Below are positions 56,537-64,000 of a stretch of DNA of 64,000 nucleotides, one piece after another. Made by a program: the position numbers and the translations under genes. Below the pieces are notes generated by a model. It was not told the origin of the DNA. It saw only the letters and a program-made list of their open reading frames with translations, and searched no databases. The DNA is from Cryptomeria japonica (taxonomy: Eukaryota; Streptophyta; Pinopsida; Cupressales; Cupressaceae), in NCBI RefSeq assembly GCF_030272615.1, contig NC_081407.1, positions 142,980,897-143,044,896 on the forward strand, given 5' to 3'. Each line of letters begins with the position of its first letter. Within the stretch, counting starts at the first letter, position 1.

Positions 56537-57709
56537 GTAAGAACCCTAATACTTGTAAGACCAAAATGAGAATTTCAATTTGATTGTTTTCAAGAAAACC
56601 TGAACATTCTAGTTTTACATATAAAAATGACATATTTTTGTGATGGCATGTTCCAATATGTATTTTCTTTTGATAAGTTGGTTGTAGGTTCTAGAGAGGA
56701 CCCACTTCCAAATAGATAAAGTTGCTATAAATAGGCTATTGGCGAAGAATAAATGAAGAAAATCAATGAAAAACCACATCAACAATAACCAACACAGTTA
56801 GAAACATTAATCTAAAGATTCTTTTTAGCCCTCACCTTTCTTGACAACTTATTTATCTTTTGACAGCACCAAACTGCTTGAGAAGGATCTTCTTACTCAA
56901 ATAAAAAATGGGATAAAAAAACAATTGTCCAATCACTCGCATCAACATCAACCATGCCAGAATTTGATGTTGCAAGATCCAAGATGGATATTGCATAACA
57001 TAGAGAAGCCATCATTTGAAGGAAATAGGAACCTAGTGAAGACATTAAGAGGGCATGAAGGCACAACCAAGGGCCATTGAGTAGAAGGCAAAGGAAAAAT
57101 CTTGGAAACAAGAGGAGGAGCACTTGGAGAAGAAGGTAGGGAAAATAACAGTCTGACCAATAGAGAAGCTGAACTCTAAGGGCAAACTACCAGAGATAGA
57201 AAGAAACTCTCCAACCAAAGGAGGGGAGACAAAACCAACAATCTCTGCTTAGGGAGGAGCTCTAGACCCCAAATCTGAAGAAAGAAAGGGAGCTAAAGTA
57301 AGAGAATTGGATAAAAACAAGAATGTAAAGTGCACCCCTGATTTGCTAACCAATTTTTTTTCACTTTTTCCTGATTTAGTTTTCAGACATTATAACAAAC
57401 ACTTGACATGTAAATTACTCAAATAGTATGCTCTGCTAAATTATGCAGCCAACCCTTTTTTCCAAAATACAAACAACAACCATTAAATTAAATAGTTTGC
57501 TTGCAATTCATATCACAGTGTTTCTGATTTGAAACAAGTTTATTGATGTCTGAGTTCTAATGATATTGCATGTATTGAATTCAAGATTGTAAACCCAAAT
57601 ATCATTCATGGATAAAAACTGTTAGGAAATATATTATTAGTATGAATTTTGTTGCAATGGTTATGAGTTGTTTTAAACAACTGACTAATTCTAGAGTTAG
57701 GTAAAACTA
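56537..57709. other. E region without a recognised gene
   Basis: It may include intron or flank sequence of the captured ARD gene. A frame at 56841-57080 (plus) and a lysine/glutamate-rich continuation to about 57320 have no motif I know. Nothing further is seen. Confidence 0.45.
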
Positions 57710-57960
57710 CACGGAGAAATTTGTCAACCTTTCCTTCATTTAAACCAAGTAGTAAACCTTTATGTATATGTATATGCATATGGATATGTATTTTTAAAAG
57801 TACTCCCTTAATTTAAAAATTATTAACAATCAAATGGTTGTACTTAAATCAGTTGAGCATAACTGGTGAGGTTGATGATATGTTTCTTGATTATACCATC
57901 CACAAAATGCTCAAAATTAAATGAAAATATTTAATGAATACACAAAACTATATACATATG

Positions 57961-58014
<54 letters not shown>

Positions 58015-58081
58015 TGCATATCCATATGCATATACATATTTACTTGGTTTAAATGAAGGAAAGGTTGACAAATTTACGGTG
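57710..58081. repeat. 372-bp inverted-repeat unit with an (ATACAT)n arm, MITE-like
   Basis: The left arm (57710-57790) and right arm (58000-58081) are inverted copies sharing TTTGTCAACCTTTCCTTCAT, AAACCAAGTA and TATGCATATGGATATG. The right arm is extended by an (ATACAT)n microsatellite at 57950-58010. The ends read CACGG and, inverted, CACCG. No clear TSD is seen. It may be a small non-autonomous DNA element or a hairpin-forming duplication. Confidence 0.6.
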
Positions 58082-58379
58082 ATCTCTTCGTGACCACACC
58101 ACAATTAAGACAATGATCTCAAACACACTTTTTACCGTTCTCTTGGTGATTGTGCCCAATTGTGTATGTCTTGCTTATGTATGAAAATGGCATTTTGTAG
58201 CTTTCCACCGATGATGTATTTGTGATGTCTTTCATTTAGATATGGCATGAGCTTAGTCCTAGAGTGAGACTAGGGAGTTGGACCATCTCAACCATGGTGT
58301 GTGTGATCATATTAGCTTGAAACCATGCGCCTCATATTAGCCTCAAACCTATCCCCCCTACTGGTAGGTGGAGGGATAG

Positions 58380-58908
58380 AATATCATTCCCTGTACATAT
58401 CAATGACTGGATAATAATAAAAAAAATTGATAAAAATATTATTATCATTGGAATTACGATGAATACCAAGCTTTCCACTGACGATGAAATCAGCGGACAT
58501 ACAACGTTCTCATCGGTGAAAATGTTCTGGAGTCGTCGCACTTCTGACTCAAACTACACAAACATCTGACGAGGATGTTGTACATGCGATGGCACTTCAT
58601 AGTTAGATGGTCATCAATGCCTTCAAATGGACTTACGACACAAGCATCAGACAAATAGCATCATCGTCGGTGCAAAGTTCCAAATTGCCATCGGCTTTGC
58701 GATGAAATCTACTAAAGCATTCGACGGGGATGTTGCATGTCCGATGACTTTTTTGACCGAAAGAGCGATCATGCCCACTGTCAGTAGAGTCCATGTGATT
58801 GTCGTATTTCCGATGGTCAGGGCATCATCGACAAATTTGACGATAAGTTTTTGACGGCTACTTTTGTCGGCACTCTAATGAAAATTAGTCACAATTCTGA
58901 CAATCGGT
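58380..58908. repeat. Right subterminal region of E
   Basis: Relatively GC-rich, with many dispersed ATCGTCG, CATCGG, GACGATGA and CGACG motifs on both strands. It includes GGAATTACGATGAA near 58450, the inverse of the left subterminal motif. These are probable TnpA binding sites. Short frames here (58332-58541 minus, 58627-58854 plus) are not convincing. Confidence 0.65.
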
Positions 58909-58938
58909 CGTCAGAAATTAGCTCCGAATGTACTAGTG
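58909..58938 (-). repeat. Right terminal inverted repeat of E
   Basis: Read inward: CACTAGTACATTCGGAGCTA, then ATTTCTGAC. It pairs with 32103-32132. Confidence 0.85.
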
Positions 58939-58941
58939 TCA
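58939..58941. repeat. TSD of CACTA transposon E (right copy)
   Basis: TCA, identical to 32100-32102. Confidence 0.85.
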
Positions 58942-59044
58942 TCTTCATCTTTGTGAGCAACTTGCTTATTATTCCATAGTTCTCTACCTTTCTAAGAGAA
59001 GGTGTTTCAGTTCCAACACTTTGAAATAGAGAATTTAGGTTAAC

Positions 59045-60422
59045 CTAAGCCAATCCGAACTTATTCTTTTTTCCAACAATAACGTCAGGTCCTTCAAAGT
59101 CATTTGGACAAGCTTTATTACTTTTCAATACTGAAAATTGAAGGGCCTCATCTTGGGATTCATTCATGTCGTCAATCTCACCCTCTTCAAGAATTTCTTC
59201 TATGGTTACATTCTCTTCCTCCTGAGTCTGTAAAACTTCAAATACATTGACTGTTTTGATCTCAAATCCACTATTTTCATTCTTTTTATCTTCCTTCTGA
59301 AGGGTAATCTTGAGAGGAATAGCTTTCCTATCATCTTCTGTTATATCTTTTAGGTTACTAGGAAGTCCACTTCCTCCTTCCACTATATTGTCCTCCTTTT
59401 TGTTAGACTTCTCTTTCTATATTTGTTTAACATGATTGTTAGTATTATGGGACTTTTTGGGGTTACTTGGGCAATCCTTAGCCCAATGTCCAGCTTTCTT
59501 ACAAGAGAAGAACACAAAGGGGAGGGACTCAAACTCTATGGTTTGTTCCCATAACCCAAGTTTGGAGTTTATTTCAATAGAACTGGGAAGGTCCATATTC
59601 TGAGAAATATTGACACAAATCCTCACATACACCAGTCTCTTTCATGCTGGTGTCATAGGATATATAGCTACAAGCTCCCCAAAGGAGTTAGCAATACCTG
59701 AGAAAACATCCTCCAACCAAAATTCAAGTAGCAAACTAGGCAGCCTTACCCAGACCGAAGCAGATTCAAAAAAGGAGTCATTGAGTTCCATATTTGGAGA
59801 CCATTTCCTTAGGGATAATGAAGATTTACCAAACATCCATGGTCCACCACTCAAGGTCATTTCTAGATCTTCCCCATAAGAGAAAGAGAAAGTAAAAAAA
59901 CCCCTTGACAGGGCAGAAACATCAACCTGATCTTTCAACCTCCATTTTCTCTAAACAAAAGTTCTAACATCCTCAATATTGGGTCGTGGTCTGACAAATT
60001 TTCCCACTAGAGAAAAAGCCATTAGAGATATACTATAATCAATAACCATATCTGCTACTGCAATAGAAAATTTGCCTATTTTTTTAAACAAAAATGTCTT
60101 CCACGGTAGGGAAGGATGATTTACCAGTGGGTTCGTTTGCAAAAAGACGGTTCCAGGGTTTGAGAGCCTTCACCTCTGTCGTCTTTTCCAAGTCAGTGTT
60201 AATGATCTCGGGACCCAATTTTGAAGAATCTTCATTAGTTTTATGTTCAGGAGGAGGGTCCCAATGTCATGGGTCCCCATCTTGTCTCCCATCCTCATCA
60301 TTCATCGTAGATCCCATAGGTTGTCCTTGAGTAGCAGAGGCAGCAGAACCAGAGGAACCAAACGCATTGTTCCCTCCATTTGCAGAATTTAAATTTCCCT
60401 CTAGCCGTGTTGTTCCCTCCAT
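59045..60422 (-). pseudogene. L1 LINE ORF1 (DUF4283 and zinc-knuckle protein)
   Basis: Start at the ATG at 60422 (MEGTTRLEGNLNSANGG), about 35 bp from the element's 5' end. Later segments are TTEVKALKPWNRLFANEPTG, then after a frameshift FKKIGKFSIAVADMVIDYSI. The DUF4283 part has SRGFFTFSFSYGEDLEMTL, GGPWMFGKSSLSLRKWSPN, ASVWVRLPSLLLEFW and GIANSFGELVAIYPMT. A zinc knuckle follows with its first cysteine changed to phenylalanine (FFSCKKAGHWAKDCP). An acidic tail (TIEEILEEGEIDDMNE) ends at TAG near 59045. The protein coats L1 RNA. The partner ORF2 lies 27 kb away at 31886 only because transposon E sits between. Confidence 0.85.
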
Positions 60423-60456
60423 TCGCAAAGTTTTAGAATATGAGATGTTGGGATAA

Positions 60457-60472
60457 TAGATTTTTGTTGTGT
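60457..60472. repeat. 16-bp target-site duplication of the L1 element (right copy)
   Basis: TAGATTTTTGTTGTGT, identical to 3099-3114. It marks the 5' end of the L1. Confidence 0.85.
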
Positions 60473-61361
60473 TACCGACGTAATCGATTTGTATTTAAGG
60501 TCGATGAAGTTATTTTGTTTAGAGTTGGCAAGAGTTGACAAAAATTAGTTGAGTGTGTGGTTGCCGAACCGGAGAATGAGTCTGCAGTTTGAGTAAAGGA
60601 AGATAGAAGCTCAAATGGATCTGATCAAGCAAATGTAGTGTTATCCAGACAAATCAAGAAACTTCTGTTGTTTTCTAACAATTACATTAGAATTGAAATC
60701 CCTTAACTGGGTAATCTCTAACAAAATTGGTTACTTATTAAATCCTCTAGCAAGGTGGTCCATTAGATTGGATTTTCAAATCCTGTACTGAGGTTACTCC
60801 TTACAGGGTATTTGCTTCTAACAAGGCATTTGTAGCCAATCCCTTAATTGGGTGATTCCTAATAGTATCAGTTCTTAACAGGACTTTTGTAAAATCTTTA
60901 ACAAGCTTGGCTCCTAATAGGGTGAACTTCAGAAAAGTTCAGATATTATCTTGTGAGTCCCATCTCACCATGGTTTTTACCTATTTGGGTTTTCCACGTA
61001 TAAATAATTGTGTCATGTGGTGAATGTGTTTTGTGGTTATGATATTATGGTTGATTTGATTAACTACTTAATTATTTCTGATAAGGCATGATAACTGGAA
61101 GCATTGAGAAGTGAACCATTGGCATACGATGAAGCATTTTGATGTTTACAAGTTGAATGTTGTTTGTTGTTAAGTTGTTGTAATAGTCAATCGGTAATTC
61201 TTATTAGTATTGATCTTGACAGTAGTATTTCATTGATAAGTTTACTTTGTATGTTTGAATTTGAGTTTGGGAAGTTTGTATCATTTTTTCTATTTACTGA
61301 CTCACCCCCCCCGCCCACTCTCAGTAATCTACTGGATACTTATTCTTTCATCATACCAACA
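60457..61361 (+). mobile_element. Solo Copia LTR F, right half
   Basis: It resumes after the L1 and runs to CATACCAACA at 61361. Like element B's LTR it has repeated AATCCC/TTAACxGGGT phrases, ATGGTTTTTxCCTATTTGGG at about 60970, and a C-rich run before the end (about 61305). It is directly followed by ATAAAAA and element G sequence, so no internal region is present. Confidence 0.8.
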
Positions 61362-61368
61362 ATAAAAA
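61362..61368. repeat. 7-bp direct repeat flanking solo LTR F (right copy)
   Basis: ATAAAAA, identical to 2534-2540. Confidence 0.6.
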
Positions 61369-62197
61369 GGGCATCATTTTAACACTTAAGAGGCTTAGGT
61401 TGTATACGCCAATAGTAATCAAGGGTAAAATTTCTACACTTCATATGGTTGGTAAAGTATATGATTAATTATTATTATAGTGCCATAATGATGGAATTTC
61501 AAGCATTTATGAATGGTATAAGGGGTAGCTTTCATGGAAGAGAGCCAAGGATGTCCCAACTTCACATGAAATTAATATGATGTAGGAATGATAGCAAATG
61601 TCACATCTAAGAACTTAGTACCAACCTCAATGGGGATAGTAAGAGGACCAATAGAAGAGCAAGAGAAACTAGAATACACCTTGACCATAACATCATATTT
61701 GTTATATGATACTTGATGCAATTATAAAATGTAAAGATATTCTTTAGCAATCACATTCACCATACACACTGGATGCATGAGCACCCCTCATGAGAAATGT
61801 CTTTTATCCTTGCAGTGATGTATAATTGGCCATTAGGTGCAACAATAATTTCACTAGGATCAAAGGTAATGCATAAGTCCTTAGGAGGTGTAGGTTTATC
61901 AACAAGATTCACATCATTATTAGACTCAATACCAAGGTCATCGGGAGAAAAATCAAGGGGCTTAAACTCAACAACATTAGTAGAGTGGGAAGGCAAAGGA
62001 TTGGTGAAGATTTGGAGATTTTGATTAGGAGGAGATATGGATTTTTTTCCTTTGTCATTCACACCAACTACGGATATGGCATTATTATTGATGAAGTCTT
62101 GAATCTTACTCTTCAAAGCATAACACTTCTTAATATCATGACTGAGTTGATGGTGATATTGGTAAAAGGCTTTGGAATCATGATAGGATGGAAAAGG
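61369..62197 (-). pseudogene. Ty3 element G: end of gag and protease region
   Basis: The minus-strand frame contains YHHQLSHDIKKCYALKSKIQ and DFINN (about 62165-62085), the H/C-containing segment at the end of many plant Ty3 gags. Then come KPTPPKDLCITFDPSEII and NGQLYITARIKD. A frameshift leads to protease-like VKVYSSFSCSSIGPLTIPIE, LDVTFAIIPTS and LGHPWLSSMKATPYTIHKCL, the flap and closing part of a retropepsin. I could not find an intact D-T/S-G. The region then meets solo LTR F and continues at 2540. The arrangement resembles Tat-group Ty3 elements. Confidence 0.7.
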
Positions 62198-63870
62198 TTA
62201 ATAAGTATCAATTAGCTCGATGGGAGGAAGTTTCAACATATTAAAAATTTTCAACCTCGACATTATACTATGTAAAGACTTTGAAAGAGTAAATTCTTTT
62301 CTAAAGTGTTTGGATAAAGGGGCCACACCTAACGTCATGGCTTCCACTTGAGTATTGACATTTTTATTTATCTTGATGTATCCTTTCTTAGGTTTAAATT
62401 TTGCAAAATATTGTTGAGTAATCCCATTCTTATCGACCGGAGCAATTGAAGGAGATGATTCAAATTGACACACTTGAAGCTGATAGTTATCAAGCATTGT
62501 ACACATTTGCATAAAGGAAGTAAACCCGGAAAATAGAAGCTTATTTCTAATATCTTTTTGTAAAATACCAATAAACATTCTCTGAACATCATGATCAGGC
62601 ATAGGATAAGAAATTTGAGAATGCAAATGTTTATATCTACCAATAAAATTAGTTACTTTCTCTTTAAATTCTTGCTTACAATGAATCAAATTAGTCAAAG
62701 TAATTTTAGGACCAATATTATTGTGAAATTGTTGAATGAAAGCATTAGCCAATTTTTGAAATGATGTAATAGAATAAGGAGACAAAGAACAATACCATTG
62801 CAAAGATTTAAATTTCTAAGGGTTCTAGTAAATAATTTAGCCATAAGTCTTTGGTAAAGAGAAAAATCAATACACAAATTTTGAAATGTTTTCACATGAG
62901 TCAAGGGGTCACCTTTTCCATTGTACAACTACAATTGAGAGACTTCCATATGTTTAGGAGAGACAACACATACAATATCATTGGATAATGGGCTTGTTGC
63001 ATCAAATATGAGCACATTAAACTTGGATTGAGTCATGAAAGCCAATTGTTGTTGTAAAGATGTATCGTTTTGAGCAAGGTTATAAATGGTTTCTTCAATG
63101 GATGGATTGAAATTGGACATGTTGGATTCTGATGGAGGAGTAACATTGTTGTATGTAGGTGGAGGTTGAGAATAAGGAGGTGGAACATTGTGATATGTGG
63201 GTATAGGAGATGATTGGAATACAAATGGAAGACTCGTGGAAGGAGGTATGTAATAATATTGATTAACGGGATTGCCTCCATGACTAACATGTATAGGATT
63301 AACATTTTGTGTGGAATTAGTCATGATGGAAGATGTAAATTTAGGCATAGTAGTCAAGGATGTAGGCATAGGAATGGAATGGTTGACTTGACTAGTGGGT
63401 TGAGAGTAACCAAGGACTTCGGCACAACTATTGATTGGCATTATATTGGTGTCAACAATATGAGCAAGGCCATGCAACAAATCAACCCCAATTTATCACT
63501 TTGTACCATTCTTTTTAATCCTTCAATCAATGGGATTGCCTCACTTCCCAAATATTGTTGACTCGTCCATTGTTGAAGATTTTCAAATTCATTATCAATC
63601 TTCTCCAATTGGTCATCTATAACCATAGCTAGTGATTCATCCACATCATGAGAATTATGAGCAGAATTGGGATAAATGATGTCATTTGTTGGGTTGGAGG
63701 AAGCACCAACATTCTCATGAGATAAGTTATCCAAATTAGGCTCCATATCCTTAGTGTTTAAACCTTGTAAGGACCTAATTCTACAACATCTTCTCATGGA
63801 AATATTGTAGGTAGGACTAATGGTAACAAAACTCATGCACAAAGGAGGAAAACTTGAATGCACAAATTGA
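62198..63870 (-). pseudogene. Ty3 element G gag
   Basis: The gag starts near 63760 (MEPNLDNLSHENVGASSNP) and is broken by several frameshifts. It includes a proline/tyrosine-rich segment (PPPYSQPPPTYNNVTPP, about 63200-63130). The gag core begins YNGKGDPLTHVKTFQNL near 62925, then WYCSLSPYSITSFQKLANAF, LIHCKQEFKEKVTNFIGRYK, MPDHDVQRMFIGILQKDIRN and MCTMLDNYQLQVC. The order matches the retrotrans_gag family. The protein forms the element's particle. G's 5' LTR should lie to the right of the window. Confidence 0.8.
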
Positions 63871-64000
63871 AGATTATGATTAACAATGCATTTTTTGTAA
63901 AAAAATGTTTGATTAACAAATTAATTAAGCAATGTAAATATTGGATTTGAATAATAAATTCCTCTAAATCATAGCATAACATGTCATAAAGGTCAGGTCT
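63871..64000 (-). other. Element G upstream leader
   Basis: AT-rich DNA before the G gag start. No primer-binding site or LTR edge is visible before the window ends. Confidence 0.4.

Larger units (their letters stand above)
32103..58938 (+). mobile_element. CACTA (En/Spm) DNA transposon E, 26.8 kb
   Basis: Both ends begin with CACTA and share a terminal inverted repeat of about 30 bp. The left end has CACTAATACATTTGGACTAG. The right end, read inward, has CACTAGTACATTCGGAGCTA. A TCA duplication flanks it. The interior has subterminal repeats at both ends and tnpD, SET-domain and tnpA-like genes on the plus strand. It also has two captured acireductone dioxygenase exons and the Copia element H. 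It sits in the spacer between L1 ORF1 and ORF2. It is large for the family even without H (about 20.8 kb). Confidence 0.9.
3115..60456 (-). mobile_element. L1-type LINE, split into three pieces by elements A and E
   Basis: On the minus strand the element runs from its 5' end at 60456 to its 3' end at 3115, flanked by a 16-bp TSD. Its own DNA is 60456-58942 (ORF1), 32099-25939 (ORF2 and a third ORF) and 3346-3115 (3' end), about 7.9 kb in all. The rest is the CACTA transposon E and the Copia element A with their own passengers. ORF1 is a DUF4283 plus zinc-knuckle protein. ORF2 has endonuclease, reverse transcriptase, zf-RVT and RNase H domains. All frames are now broken. Confidence 0.85.

Noticed and set aside
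1-64000. CRISPR arrays, rRNA, tRNA or bacterial operons
   Set aside because: No regularly spaced identical repeats or RNA gene signatures are visible. Content is plant transposable elements throughout. tRNA-like sites are retroelement primer-binding sites only.

Overview
This is plant nuclear DNA and consists almost entirely of transposable elements. I see no intact host gene, rRNA, tRNA or CRISPR array. The sequence is AT-rich. The elements are Copia and Ty3 LTR retrotransposons, an L1-type LINE and a CACTA (En/Spm) DNA transposon. Such deep nesting of old, long elements points to a large, slowly purged genome. A gymnosperm (conifer-like) is my best guess, but this is inference only.

The window reads as one set of elements inserted inside one another, and most joints are proven by target-site duplications (TSDs). 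From the outside in: (1) G, a Ty3-type element on the minus strand, occupies both ends (1-2540 and 61362-64000). (2) F, a solo Copia LTR, lies inside G's post-protease region and is itself split (2541-3114 and 60457-61361). (3) An L1 LINE on the minus strand lies in F, flanked by a 16-bp TSD. It survives in three pieces: 60456-58942 (ORF1), 32099-25939 (ORF2, then a third ORF) and 3346-3115 (3' end). (4a) A, a Copia element on the minus strand (3352-25933, TSD GCCTT), lies in the L1 third ORF. (4b) E, a 26.8-kb CACTA transposon (32103-58938, TSD TCA, CACTA termini), lies between L1 ORF1 and ORF2. (5) Inside A sit D, a 4.46-kb solo LTR (5590-10046, TSD CTTTA), B, a complete but decayed Copia element on the plus strand (12852-20433, TSD AAAAC), and C, a 3'-truncated Copia element (21910-25817) inside A's 5' LTR. 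Inside E sits H, a Tork/Tnt1-like Copia element (40282-46298, TSD GTGAC), within the transposase gene.

E carries its genes on the plus strand: tnpD transposase (about 38.2-48.2 kb, interrupted by H), a SET-domain gene (about 49.1-50.2 kb) and a tnpA-like gene (50.3-53.1 kb). It also carries two captured exons of acireductone dioxygenase (56.25-56.54 kb). The SET-domain gene, which sits where an accessory gene of the transposon would, is the most unusual item. The L1 third ORF, downstream of the RNase H domain but still inside the element's TSDs, is the second.

All coding regions except short stretches carry stops or frameshifts, many of them explicable by C-to-T or G-to-A change (expected in methylated plant repeats). 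None of the elements looks autonomous now. Relative ages follow from the nesting: G, then F, then L1, then A and E, then B, C, D and H. H's two 895-bp LTRs differ at roughly 30 positions by eye.
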